Shown: in pieces, positions 26,346 through 34,994 of the stretch
Layout: the number at the start of each line of letters is the position of its first letter
Position numbering within the stretch: position 1 is the stretch's first letter
NCBI RefSeq assembly: GCF_003664035.1
Contig: NZ_RCCK01000011.1
Coordinates: 1,054,001-1,118,000, forward strand
Length of the DNA: 64,000 nt
DNA from: Pedobacter alluvionis
Lineage (GTDB): Bacteria > Bacteroidota > Bacteroidia > Sphingobacteriales > Sphingobacteriaceae
Direction of reading: 5' to 3'
Position numbers and translations under genes: made by a program
The notes under the pieces: model-generated
Databases searched by the model: none
Seen by the model: the letters and a program-made list of their open reading frames with translations, nothing else
What the model was told of the DNA's origin: nothing

Positions 26346-28067
26346 TTATTTGCCTTTACCTTTTGCTTTTGCAGCAGGTGCAGGCGATTGTAATTCTTTT
26401 AATCTAGCCGCAGCATAAGTGTCTGCAGGATCTAATGCCAAACTTTTAGTGAAAGCATCGATGGCCTTAGCTTTATCCTTATCTGAATACCAAGCTCCAA
26501 TATTATTATAAGATTCTGATAAATTAGTCTTATTTGCAGCTACTTCTTCAGGTTTTACCAGGCTAACATATTTTTCAAAATACGGTATTCCAGTTCCTTT
26601 TGGATTAGCTTTGTCATCTACTAAATTTGCAATTCTTCCTCTTACAAAGTATCCTAAAGCAAATTCTGGAGAAACTTTAGCTAAATGGCTTAAAGCAGAG
26701 TCAGCCTCAACTAATGCAGCAGTATTAAACGGTTTTTTCTCTTTCTGAGCAATGTAAGCTTCGTAGAATCTAGTTTGACCTAGGTAATAGTAATTTGTTA
26801 ATGATCCTTTTCCATTTGGATTGTACTTAATAGCCATTTGAAAAAGTTCAGCAGATTTACCATACTTCTTAGCCTTCATTAAAGACAAACCAGCTTCAGC
26901 CAAGGCATCTGCATTTGTTGAATCAATTTTTGCAGCCTCAATAATATTCATTACGGCTAAACTATCTTGTCCTGCTTGCAACTGAGATTTACCTAAATAT
27001 AGATAATCATTACCCAAAATCTTAGATTTATCCTTTTCTTTAGCAAAGAATTCTGTCATGTAAGTCAGGGCTTGAGGATAATTTTTATTCTCGTAAGCCG
27101 CCCAACCTTTTAATCTTGAAACAACAATTCCTTTAGGATCATTTGCAGGAACCTGCAATGCAGTCGCTACTTGTTCTAAGGTTTTGAAATCTTTTGCATA
27201 AAATAAGAATTGAGCAAAACGCAATTGAGATTCCAAAGACTTATCTGTTAAATCCATGTACTTTTTATAATTCTCAATCGCTTTGGCTGCTTTTTCTTTA
27301 TCTGTACCAAAGCTACTCCATTGTAAATATAACTCACCTAATTCGCGGTAAGCAGGGCCATAGTTTGCATCAGCAGCAATCACATCTTGTAATTCTTTTT
27401 CGCCTTCAGGAAAAGCCCTGGATTCTTTATACATTTTACCGATCTGCGTTTTAGCTCTTCTGTTGTTAGGATCAATATCACCAACACGCATGTATGGACC
27501 TAATGCCTCAGAATTTTTCTTTTGTAAAGCATAGGCATCACCTTGCGCCAGGAAAACTTCAGCATCTTTATCTTTAGAATCTAATTCGTCTGCTTTAGTA
27601 ATGTTAGCTAAAGCATTGGCAAAATCTGGCTTAGATACATCATCACTAGGTTTATCCTGTGCCAAATAAGCTTTACCGATATACAAATAAGTTTTGTAAT
27701 TCTTTTTATCAAGTTCAACAGCTTTGTCGAAGTTTGTTTTCGCAGAGGTTGGATTATTAGACAACATATCTGCTTCACCTAAACCAATTAAATTTAAATT
27801 GTTTTTAGGATCTGCGGTAATACCTTTGGTAAATACAGCTCTTGCAGAGTCGATATAACCGGTTTTTAAGTAAACCAATCCAAGATTGTAATAGTTATCA
27901 CCATCTGATGCTTTTGAACTCACCAATGATTTAAGCATTGATGATGCTTTTTGATACTGCTCCGCGTCGATGGCTTTTTTCGCGTCATTTAAATCTTGAG
28001 CAAAAACTGCAGAACCCATCAACACCAAACCTACATTTAAGGTTATTGCTTTCTTTAAAATTTTCAT
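26346..28067 (-). CDS. Tetratricopeptide-repeat protein
   Basis: A 573-aa exported protein. A signal peptide (about 1-23, ending SAVFAQ) precedes a long run of TPR helical pairs, such as YYNLGLVYLKTGYIDSARAVFTKGITADPKN at about 58-88, and a Lys/Ala-rich C-terminus. It is the last gene of the ExbB-ExbD-TonB cluster, 78 bp after the PstS-like gene. It probably scaffolds a periplasmic complex. No enzymatic domain is visible. Confidence 0.85.
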   Translation of the reverse strand: MKILKKAITLNVGLVLMGSAVFAQDLNDAKKAIDAEQYQKASSMLKSLVSSKASDGDNYYNLGLVYLKTGYIDSARAVFTKGITADPKNNLNLIGLGEADMLSNNPTSAKTNFDKAVELDKKNYKTYLYIGKAYLAQDKPSDDVSKPDFANALANITKADELDSKDKDAEVFLAQGDAYALQKKNSEALGPYMRVGDIDPNNRRAKTQIGKMYKESRAFPEGEKELQDVIAADANYGPAYRELGELYLQWSSFGTDKEKAAKAIENYKKYMDLTDKSLESQLRFAQFLFYAKDFKTLEQVATALQVPANDPKGIVVSRLKGWAAYENKNYPQALTYMTEFFAKEKDKSKILGNDYLYLGKSQLQAGQDSLAVMNIIEAAKIDSTNADALAEAGLSLMKAKKYGKSAELFQMAIKYNPNGKGSLTNYYYLGQTRFYEAYIAQKEKKPFNTAALVEADSALSHLAKVSPEFALGYFVRGRIANLVDDKANPKGTGIPYFEKYVSLVKPEEVAANKTNLSESYNNIGAWYSDKDKAKAIDAFTKSLALDPADTYAAARLKELQSPAPAAKAKGKGK

Positions 28068-28145
28068 CGGATATTCTGTTTTTTATTTAATAAAAACGAA
28101 GTGTCTCTTTAGATTTACTTCGTGGTTCAATTTATAAACTTTAAT

Positions 28146-29051
28146 TTAATTTCCTTTAGTCAGGTTAATTTGTCTTGGCATTAACTTATGTGGGCCAAGT
28201 CCGGATTTAAGTACAATTAGTTGTCCCCTCTGACTTCTTAACCATGTTGCAAATCCTGTGCCTAAACCATCTCTTCCTTCGCAATCTATAATATTTATAT
28301 TTCTTAAGAAAGGATAAACGCCGTTAATCAAGTTATCTTGAGTTGGTTTATAGAACTGATCATCTCCAACCTTTCCCTTTACATTCTTTACACCCAATAC
28401 TTTTATCTTAGAAAGGTATTCGCTCATCTCTGTATCTTTTCCCGTGATCCAATTCACGCCCAAAATACCAATAAATTTTTTATCTTCTGCAATAAGTTTA
28501 ATTACTTCTTTGCTGGAATTTTTTGAGTAAACACCTGTAGCTGGAAACTGGCTGATATGGGCCAACTCCTTAAAATACTGAAAGGTACTGGAATAGGCGT
28601 TATCAAAGACCAGTTTTTTATCTGATTTCTTCCCTTGTAAGATATCAATAACCTCATTAACGTTAATTGTACTATCGATATTGCCCTGATTTGTAATTAA
28701 AGCAATACCATCAATAGCAAACCGCGAAGAGTTGATCTTAATATTACGTTGATTATAATACTTCTCTTCTGCTTTAGTTAATAACCTTGGTAAAACAATT
28801 ACCCTTACGCTATCATTCAGGAATGAAGGTAATAATTTTTCTTCAGGTTTAACTGTAGCCTCAAATTTTGCATCCGGGTAATCTAAACCAAAAATATTGA
28901 TCTGATCTTGAACTATCGGTCCAACACTTTCATCAACCAATATTCTTAAGGTACCACTTGTTCTGGTTTCTTTAACTGCATCTACCTTGTTTTTACGTTT
29001 GCAGGATACGAGTAAAGCTAGCATACAAAATATTAAAAGGAAATTTTTCAT
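28146..29051 (-). CDS. PstS-like substrate-binding lipoprotein
   Basis: A 301-aa protein with lipobox LLVSC (C17) and a periplasmic-binding fold of the phosphate-binding (PBP-like) type. SRFAIDGIALITNQGN and the terminal GFATWLRSQRGQLIVLKSGLGP match the family. No pstCAB permease genes lie nearby. In Bacteroidota such genes travel with exbB/exbD/tonB, so transport of phosphate itself is uncertain. Confidence 0.8.
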   Translation of the reverse strand: MKNFLLIFCMLALLVSCKRKNKVDAVKETRTSGTLRILVDESVGPIVQDQINIFGLDYPDAKFEATVKPEEKLLPSFLNDSVRVIVLPRLLTKAEEKYYNQRNIKINSSRFAIDGIALITNQGNIDSTINVNEVIDILQGKKSDKKLVFDNAYSSTFQYFKELAHISQFPATGVYSKNSSKEVIKLIAEDKKFIGILGVNWITGKDTEMSEYLSKIKVLGVKNVKGKVGDDQFYKPTQDNLINGVYPFLRNINIIDCEGRDGLGTGFATWLRSQRGQLIVLKSGLGPHKLMPRQINLTKGN

Positions 29052-29060
29052 TCAAAATGA

Positions 29061-29288
29061 TTAATCGCGCCTACCCAGGCTTAAAAGTCTTACAAAAGCA
29101 TAAATAATTAAGAAGATACCGATTGCAATACGCCCCCATTCCGGAATAGTGCTTAAACGAAGGGCAATAGGTTCATAAAATACGAACGCCAAACCCAATA
29201 CCACGTAAAACACAAACATGATAAGGCCTAAAATGAGCAAAAACCGCTGTTTAGGCGATTTTTGCTTAAAAATATCAAAATTTAACAT
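29061..29288 (-). CDS. Small two-helix membrane protein
   Basis: A 75-aa protein with two hydrophobic helices (about 15-36 and 48-66). I do not recognise a named family. It sits 6 bp after tonB and 9 bp before the PstS-like gene, so it is probably a real part of this operon. Confidence 0.7.
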   Translation of the reverse strand: MLNFDIFKQKSPKQRFLLILGLIMFVFYVVLGLAFVFYEPIALRLSTIPEWGRIAIGIFLIIYAFVRLLSLGRRD

Positions 29289-29294
29289 CTACTA

Positions 29295-30113
29295 TTAGTT
29301 CAATGTAAAGTTAACGTTGATGTTGTATTTTACCCTTACAGGCTTACCGTTTTGAATACCTGGGTTCCAACGTGGACTCGCTTTTAATACACGGATGGCT
29401 TCTTCATCAGTTCCGCTACCTAAACCACGGGTAACTGTGATATCTGTTAATTTACCATCTTTTTCGACAACGAAAGATAAAAACACTTTACCTTGAACGT
29501 TGTTCTCCTGTGCCATTGGCGGGTATTTTATTGCTTTACCTAAGTAGCCATAAAATTTGGCAATACCTCCAGGGAATTCCGGTTGCTTCTCAATACTAAC
29601 AAAGTCGTAAACCTTGTTATCATCAACCGCAACAGCAGCTTCTCTTTTTGGTCCTTCACCTACTGGTTCAGCGATAACAATATCAGCTGTTGGATCACCT
29701 TTGATATCCCTTTGACCTGGATCAGCTTCTTTCAATTTTTCAACTGTAGGTGGTTCATCACGAACCTCGATATCCGGTTTTACAATTGGAGGTGGCATTT
29801 TCACCTGGTCAATCTTTGGTGGCGGTGGCTCTACCGGTGGCGGTGGAGGTGTTTCCGGGTTTACCGGTGGTGGTGGAGCTAAAATTACTTCCTGTGCTTT
29901 TACCTGATCTTCCTGTTGATCCATCGAACCTTTAATCAGGCTATAGATTTTTGGAGAGAAAAATAATACAAGGAAGATAATAGATCCAATAATTAAGGCT
30001 TTGGTGGTATTTGCACCATTACTTTTACGCAATTGGTACGCACCATAGTTTTTGTTTTTATCTGCAAAAACCACTTCAAGCCATTCTTTTCTGAATATAT
30101 CTAACTTCGACAT
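29295..30113 (-). CDS. tonB: Energy transducer TonB
   Basis: A 272-aa protein. The short cytoplasmic N-terminus holds FRKEWLEVVFADKNKNYGAYQLRKSN, the Bacteroidota TonB start. It is followed by one membrane segment (about 38-60), a Pro-rich periplasmic linker (about 75-110), and a C-terminal TonB domain (about 180-272: KQPEFPGG, YPPMAQENNVQGKVFLSFVV, SPRWNPGIQNGKPVRVKYNINVNF). It couples the proton motive force, via ExbB/ExbD, to outer-membrane TonB-dependent receptors. Confidence 0.93.
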   Translation of the reverse strand: MSKLDIFRKEWLEVVFADKNKNYGAYQLRKSNGANTTKALIIGSIIFLVLFFSPKIYSLIKGSMDQQEDQVKAQEVILAPPPPVNPETPPPPPVEPPPPKIDQVKMPPPIVKPDIEVRDEPPTVEKLKEADPGQRDIKGDPTADIVIAEPVGEGPKREAAVAVDDNKVYDFVSIEKQPEFPGGIAKFYGYLGKAIKYPPMAQENNVQGKVFLSFVVEKDGKLTDITVTRGLGSGTDEEAIRVLKASPRWNPGIQNGKPVRVKYNINVNFTLN

Positions 30114-30130
30114 AAAATTGGTTTTACTGA

Positions 30131-30637
30131 TTATAAAATTCCTTTTTCTTTCATGAACTGCTTCTCATTGTCAAGGATGTTATCATCGTCGATCTGACGA
30201 ACCTTAACTTTAAGAATTTCCAACTCATCCATCATATCTACAAAGTTTTGGAATGTAGAACCTGATGTTGGTTTTACCAGTACAACAAAGTCTCCAGCAA
30301 CGCCTGAGGCATCAGCTGCTTTTCTATTTTTAACAATAGCATCTTCGATTTGTGAACCAGATTCGATAGTTGGGGCGCTTTCGCCAGCTACTCCCATGTA
30401 CCATGCTACCTTATTGCTTTTACCTAACAAAATAGTCATCGTTTTACTTGCTTTCAGTTCCAATCTGTTCTCAGGTACCTTTTCGTTTTTATCCGGCTTT
30501 GCAATATCCATCGCTTGTGGCGTAGAGATTACTGTTGTTAAGATAAAGAATGTTACCAAAAGAAACATTAGATCCACCATCGGAGTCATATCAACCCTTG
30601 GGGTGGCTTTCTTCCCGCCTGTGTTTAATTCTGCCAT
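30131..30637 (-). CDS. exbD: ExbD/TolR-family protein (second copy)
   Basis: A 168-aa protein with the ExbD signature PRVDMTPMVDLMFLLVTFFILTT (about 13-35), including the proton-path aspartate in VDLMF. The periplasmic part is larger than in E. coli ExbD. It lies 3 bp after another exbD. Bacteroidota often use two different ExbD proteins. Confidence 0.92.
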   Translation of the reverse strand: MAELNTGGKKATPRVDMTPMVDLMFLLVTFFILTTVISTPQAMDIAKPDKNEKVPENRLELKASKTMTILLGKSNKVAWYMGVAGESAPTIESGSQIEDAIVKNRKAADASGVAGDFVVLVKPTSGSTFQNFVDMMDELEILKVKVRQIDDDNILDNEKQFMKEKGIL

Positions 30638-30640
30638 TTC

Positions 30641-31255
30641 TTATTTCTTTTTAGCTTCAGAGTTGGTAACCAATAAAAACTTGTTTACACTTTGTTTCTG
30701 AAGTACATCAATAATCTTTTTAACTACCGGATATTCTTCTTTTGCATCACCTTTAATACTGATACGCATATCCTGATTATTAATCTCTTTAGTTGCTTTG
30801 CGAGCGTTTAACACCCATGAATTTAACTGATTGTCAGTCGAATCTGAAGGTATTCCAGGTTGAACCCCTGGTTTCATACGATCAGCACCATTTAAGGCAA
30901 TAAGAGATTTTAAACTCTGAATCGGAACACCGAAACTTCCTATCGAAGAAAAGCGTTGTATTTCTAACGGAGTGAACGATATTTTGTACTGTTCGCCCAT
31001 TAGTTCTAATGTTTTCGCTCTTACTTTGACCCCTGCTACTTCAAAGAAAACTTTCCCCTGCCCAATGGTTAAAATCGCATTGTTTTCTACGGGTACCTTA
31101 AACTCATACGTTGAGGAAGGTGTAGAAACGGCTAGTGGTTCTGGTTGCCTTGCTGTAGCAGTTAAGATGAAGAAAGTAAGTAACAATGATGCCACATCAC
31201 ACATGGCTGTCATATCTGTTACGGTACTTGTTCTTTTAACTTTAATTCTAGGCAT
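30641..31255 (-). CDS. exbD: ExbD/TolR-family protein (first copy)
   Basis: A 204-aa protein. The N-terminal helix TDMTAMCDVASLLLTFFILTATAR keeps the key aspartate (CDVASLL), but differs from the second copy. The longer periplasmic domain reaches about residue 200. It lies 78 bp after exbB. Confidence 0.9.
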   Translation of the reverse strand: MPRIKVKRTSTVTDMTAMCDVASLLLTFFILTATARQPEPLAVSTPSSTYEFKVPVENNAILTIGQGKVFFEVAGVKVRAKTLELMGEQYKISFTPLEIQRFSSIGSFGVPIQSLKSLIALNGADRMKPGVQPGIPSDSTDNQLNSWVLNARKATKEINNQDMRISIKGDAKEEYPVVKKIIDVLQKQSVNKFLLVTNSEAKKK

Positions 31256-31333
31256 AATATTTTTACTAGTTTTTAATAATGATGATCTTTTTTCCGGTTT
31301 TCCATAAAGCCGGTAAAAATTTTTTCAAAATTC

Positions 31334-32164
31334 TTATTTATGCGAACTAGCGTATGTTTGAACGATGCTGAAACCAGCCTCATCGATTGCATAAGTTAAC
31401 TTGTCAATTTTAGAAGTTAATATGTTGTACATGATAATTGCCACAGTAGATACCAAGATACCTGTTGCAGTATTGATCAACGCCTCAGAGATACCTACCG
31501 CTAACGCTGACTGATCTGGTGCTCCAGAGTTTGCTAAACCGGCGAATGCACGGATCATACCTGTTACTGTACCCAATAAACCTACCAATGTACCGATTGA
31601 TACCAAAGTTGCAATTACGGTTAAGTTTTGCTCTAACATTGGCATTTCTAAAGCTGTAGCTTCTTCAACCTCTTTTTGGATAGCAACGATTGATTGCTCA
31701 ACATCCATGTTGGTATCAGCTTCAACTTCGCTATATTTTTTCAAACCAGATTTAATTACGTTAGCAACTGAACCTTGTTGTTTATCACACTCAGCTTTTG
31801 CAGCCTCGATGTTACCTGCGCTTAATAAACTTTGTACTTTGCGGATGAAAGTATCTAAGCTAGATTTTCCACTTGCTTTACCAATAACGATGAAACGTTC
31901 GATAGAGAATACAATTACCACTAATAGTAATCCAACTAAGATTGCTACGATAGGGCCTCCTTTGTAAGCTGTTCCAAGATAGTTACCAGGTAATGGTAAT
32001 TTCTCTCTGTCACCATCGATAAAGTTACTTCCTTCTCCGAATACGAATCTCCAAACACAGAATCCAATGATAATACAAATTGGAATAACGAATGTTGCAA
32101 ATACATTTGAAGCACTAGAAGAGCTCTCTTTTTTAACAGTTGTTGGTTTTGGTGCGTTTGCCAT
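31334..32164 (-). CDS. exbB: MotA/TolQ/ExbB proton channel protein
   Basis: A 276-aa inner-membrane protein. One helix lies at about 25-43, a second at about 72-90. The conserved MotA_ExbB block LTVIATLVSIGTLVGLLGTVTGMIRAFAGL and the Thr-bearing EALINTATGILVSTVAIIMYN form the channel. It is the first gene of the cluster, behind a good promoter. Confidence 0.93.
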   Translation of the reverse strand: MANAPKPTTVKKESSSSASNVFATFVIPICIIIGFCVWRFVFGEGSNFIDGDREKLPLPGNYLGTAYKGGPIVAILVGLLLVVIVFSIERFIVIGKASGKSSLDTFIRKVQSLLSAGNIEAAKAECDKQQGSVANVIKSGLKKYSEVEADTNMDVEQSIVAIQKEVEEATALEMPMLEQNLTVIATLVSIGTLVGLLGTVTGMIRAFAGLANSGAPDQSALAVGISEALINTATGILVSTVAIIMYNILTSKIDKLTYAIDEAGFSIVQTYASSHK

Positions 32165-32265
32165 TTTTTTTGAAATTTTAGTTTTAGTTCTTGTTTTTAA
32201 TTTTTAGCTGTTTTTTTTCTTTTGTACAACACTCAACGTTTCTTATCCGAAATTGTTGCGAAAAA

Positions 32266-32295
32266 CAAATTTATAAATTGATTTTAAATTACAAA
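32266..32295 (-). promoter_or_regulatory. Promoter of the exbB operon
   Basis: On the minus strand, TTTG (32292-32295) and TAAATTTG (32266-32273) are 18 bp apart, fitting the Bacteroidota consensus. The leader is about 95 bp. Confidence 0.55.
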
Positions 32296-32364
32296 TTAAT
32301 AAATCAATAAGCAATTAAATCGTTACTTAGAATTTTGTTTCGGTAATTCACCAGGGTGTATAAC

Positions 32365-32391
32365 AAAAAAATTGCCCCAGCCGAGGCAATT
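32365..32391 (-). terminator. pckA terminator
   Basis: Stem AATTGCC / GGCAATT followed by a run of T on the minus strand, about 70 bp after the pckA stop codon. Confidence 0.75.
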
Positions 32392-32462
32392 CTTTCACAA
32401 TAAAAACTAAAAAAAAATCGAATTGCAAATTTTTCGTTCAAAAAATGCATTTTAAAGTGCAT

Positions 32463-34058
32463 TTAACATAATTTTAACGCTTCGTGTCTGCTTTTTGGTA
32501 CTTTTATCAGTTCAAACTGCTTAAAATTTTCTGAGAAGGCATCTGCCAGCTGATAAGCTTTTAAAAAATATTCTTCCTGATTATCCCATGTTTTAGAGGG
32601 GTCTAAAATATTATCTGGCACACCCGGACAAATTAGGGGCATCATTAATTTAAACACATGATGTTGTTTATAATGGTGGTGATTTAAATCCCCGTTTAAT
32701 GCTGCTTTGATCATTGCCCGGGTATAACTTAATTTCATCCTTTTACCAACACCGTAAGCTCCCCCACTCCATCCTGTATTTACCAGCCAAACGTGTACCT
32801 GGTGCTTTTTCATTTTCTCGCCGAGTAAAGCAGCGTATTTTGAAGGATGCAATGGAAGAAAAGCTTTTCCGAAGCAAGCCGAAAACGTTAATTGAGGTTC
32901 TGTTACCCCGGTTTCGGTTCCTGCTACCTTTGCTGTATAGCCACTCATAAAGTGGAACATGGCCTGCTCTACATTTAATTTTGATATTGGAGGCAATACA
33001 CCAAATGCATCAGCAGTTAAGAAAAAAATATTTTTCGGCACTGCGGCAACAGAGGGCAGGATAGCATTATCAATATAATCTATTGGATAAGCTACACGCG
33101 TATTTTCTGTTTTTTCAATATTGGAGTAATCAACATCTTTTGTTCCCGGGAAGAAGTTGATATTTTCTAATAACGAGCCAAATTTAATGGCCTTAAAAAT
33201 CTGAGGTTCTTTTTCTTCTGTTAAATCAACACATTTTGCATAACAGCCGCCCTCGAAGTTGAATACGGAATCGTTACCCCAGCCATGCTCATCATCTCCG
33301 ATTAAACCGCGTTCGGGATCGGCAGATAAAGTGGTTTTACCCGTTCCAGATAAGCCGAAGAAGATGGCAGTATCTCCATCTCTTCCCACATTTGCAGAGC
33401 AGTGCATGGAAAGTGTATTCTTATATACTGGAAGAATGAAATTCAGCACGGAGAAGATTCCCTTTTTAATTTCGCCCGTATAACCGGTTCCACCGATCAA
33501 AATCATTTTTTTAGTGAAATTGATGATGGAGAAATTCTCCTGACGGGTTCCATCAACAGCAGGATTGGCCAGAAAGCCCGGAGCAGCAATAATCGTCCAC
33601 TCTGGACTGCCTGTTAAAGCATCTTCATCAGGACGGATGAATAAATTGTGAGCAAAAAGATTCTGATACGCTGTTTCAGTAATTACGCGGATGGATATTG
33701 CATAATCCGGATCAGCACATGCCGAAGCATCACGCACATAGATTTTTTTGTCGCTAAGGTAACTGGTCAGCTTATTAAATAACTGGTCAAATTTTTTAGG
33801 ACTGATTTTAATGTTTACATCACCCCACCAAACCTGGTCTTCGGTTACGTCGTCGCACACGATAAACCTGTCTTTAGGCGAACGTCCGGTAAATTTACCG
33901 GTATCGATGGCCAGCGCTCCGGATGCCGCCATTGTACCTTCTTTATTTAATAATGCTTCATCAATCAACTCTTTTGGAGACAACTGGTACTTTACAGCAA
34001 TGTTCTCGCCTAGATTTAAATAGTTTAAATCTGGCGTTTGCAGTTTCTTTTTGCTCAT
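32463..34058 (-). CDS. pckA: Phosphoenolpyruvate carboxykinase (ATP)
   Basis: A 531-aa cytoplasmic enzyme that converts oxaloacetate and ATP to PEP, CO2 and ADP; it is the entry to gluconeogenesis. The PEPCK P-loop GLSGTGKTTLSADP (235-248, K241) and the kinase-2 motif LIGDDEHGW (252-260) are intact. The N-terminal TGKFTGRSPKDRF substrate motif lies at 53-65. It is flanked by its own promoter and terminator, so it is monocistronic. Confidence 0.97.
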   Translation of the reverse strand: MSKKKLQTPDLNYLNLGENIAVKYQLSPKELIDEALLNKEGTMAASGALAIDTGKFTGRSPKDRFIVCDDVTEDQVWWGDVNIKISPKKFDQLFNKLTSYLSDKKIYVRDASACADPDYAISIRVITETAYQNLFAHNLFIRPDEDALTGSPEWTIIAAPGFLANPAVDGTRQENFSIINFTKKMILIGGTGYTGEIKKGIFSVLNFILPVYKNTLSMHCSANVGRDGDTAIFFGLSGTGKTTLSADPERGLIGDDEHGWGNDSVFNFEGGCYAKCVDLTEEKEPQIFKAIKFGSLLENINFFPGTKDVDYSNIEKTENTRVAYPIDYIDNAILPSVAAVPKNIFFLTADAFGVLPPISKLNVEQAMFHFMSGYTAKVAGTETGVTEPQLTFSACFGKAFLPLHPSKYAALLGEKMKKHQVHVWLVNTGWSGGAYGVGKRMKLSYTRAMIKAALNGDLNHHHYKQHHVFKLMMPLICPGVPDNILDPSKTWDNQEEYFLKAYQLADAFSENFKQFELIKVPKSRHEALKLC

Positions 34059-34080
34059 AACAATAAGTTAGTTAGTGGAG

Positions 34081-34088
34081 CAAAGGTA
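34081..34088 (-). promoter_or_regulatory. Putative pckA -7 box
   Basis: TACCTTTG on the minus strand is a perfect TAnnTTTG match, 22 bp before the pckA ATG. The nearest TTTG upstream is at a shorter spacing than usual. Confidence 0.5.
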
Positions 34089-34331
34089 AAGACTTCTGTT
34101 GCACAAAAACGAGTTTTAAAACATAATTTTTTACATATTGTAGCAAATACACTATGACTCAATTCGCTTATTTACAGAATATTACAAAGTATTTTTGAAC
34201 GCAAAAAAAATTAAAAAAATACACTAAGTTAAATTTGGTAAATGGTTTTACTATTTGAATTCTTCTGAATACACACCTACTTATAAGGGATTGAGTTTAA
34301 GTTAAGATTCTTAGGTAAAAACATCAATTTA

Positions 34332-34366
34332 CCACCCGTCCTACGGGTACCCCTCCAAAGGAGGGG
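34332..34366. repeat. Intergenic GC-rich double hairpin, copy 1
   Basis: Two adjacent small palindromes, CCCGTCCTACGGG and CCCCTCCAAAGGAGGGG, followed by AATAAT. A second, similar copy lies at 34612-34652. No gene was found in this spacer between pckA and the thr leader. Confidence 0.6.
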
Positions 34367-34442
34367 AATAATTAGACGCCGGAAAGGCAACTCACTTCAA
34401 TAGTAGCACAACCCAAATTTAACTAAACCTGATAAAAGCGGC

Positions 34443-34488
34443 AGCTCCCGATCTCACCCACAACAAAACAGCACCACCATCGGGAGCT
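34443..34488. repeat. Hairpin with 26-nt unstructured loop
   Basis: Perfect 10-bp stem AGCTCCCGAT / ATCGGGAGCT enclosing a G-free loop. AAAGCGG flanks it on both sides as a short direct repeat. It has no T run. It may be part of a small mobile element or a structured RNA. I cannot assign it. Confidence 0.5.
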
Positions 34489-34611
34489 AAAGCGGTTAGC
34501 AGGACTATACTTGAAAGAGGATTACTGCAGTATCTTTTCTAATAAAAAGCATCGTTGTAATGTCCGCAATTATGCAAAACCCTAAGAGGGAGATTGGCCA
34601 TAGTCTTCTTT

Positions 34612-34652
34612 AACCACCCCGCCCTGCGGGCACCCCCTCCAAAGGAGGGGAA
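34612..34652. repeat. Intergenic GC-rich double hairpin, copy 2
   Basis: CCGCCCTGCGGG and CCCCTCCAAAGGAGGGG in the same order as the copy 280 bp upstream, again followed by AATAAT. Confidence 0.6.
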
Positions 34653-34716
34653 TAATACGGCTATTTTATCTAATTAAACGTTTTAATAGAAATTTCGAAA
34701 TAAAATTGAAAAAACA

Positions 34717-34749
34717 TTTGCATTTTAAAAAAATAATCTTCTACTTTAC
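34717..34749 (+). promoter_or_regulatory. Putative promoter of the threonine operon
   Basis: TTTG (34717-34720) and TACTTTAC (34742-34749) are 21 bp apart. The -7 box is imperfect, but its position fits a transcript that starts just before the leader peptide. Confidence 0.35.
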
Positions 34750-34774
34750 GGTTTACAAAGTACACAAAGACAAG

Positions 34775-34840
34775 ATGAATTTTAATACTTCGATTATTAC
34801 AACGATTATTATTACCACCGGTATAAACCAGCGGGGCTAA
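34775..34840 (+). CDS. thrL: Threonine-operon leader peptide
   Basis: A 21-codon ORF (ATG to TAA) with 5 Thr and 6 Ile codons, concentrated in the stretch TSIITTIIITT (residues 5-15). It is followed after 34 bp by a rho-independent terminator, and then by thrA. This is the classical layout of a Thr/Ile attenuation leader, like E. coli thrL. When charged tRNA-Thr or tRNA-Ile is short, the ribosome should stall in codons 5-17. That leaves the end of the ORF (GGGGC at 34833-34837) free to pair with the terminator's 5' arm (GTCCC). The pairing is inferred by eye. Confidence 0.82.
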   Translation: MNFNTSIITTIIITTGINQRG

Positions 34841-34874
34841 TTTGTTGTAAATTGAAAAAACATAAAACACAGAG

Positions 34875-34908
34875 AGCGTCCCGATGAAAATCGGGACGCT
34901 TTTTTTTT
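34875..34908 (+). terminator. thr operon attenuator
   Basis: A perfect 10-bp stem AGCGTCCCGA / TCGGGACGCT, a 6-nt loop and eight T. It lies between the leader peptide and thrA, with no gene ending upstream on this strand. It therefore acts on the thr transcript itself. Confidence 0.85.
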
Positions 34909-34994
34909 AAACCATGCTGAATGAAACCTGTACAAACGAGCATTTTAAACCACAGATCGGTGCAGCAACAAACAGTTAAACCCAATATAAACTA

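Noticed and set aside
34670..34870. 66-aa minus-strand ORF upstream of thrA
   Set aside because: It is the antisense of the Thr/Ile leader peptide and its flanks. Composition is random-like, and it has no promoter or family resemblance.
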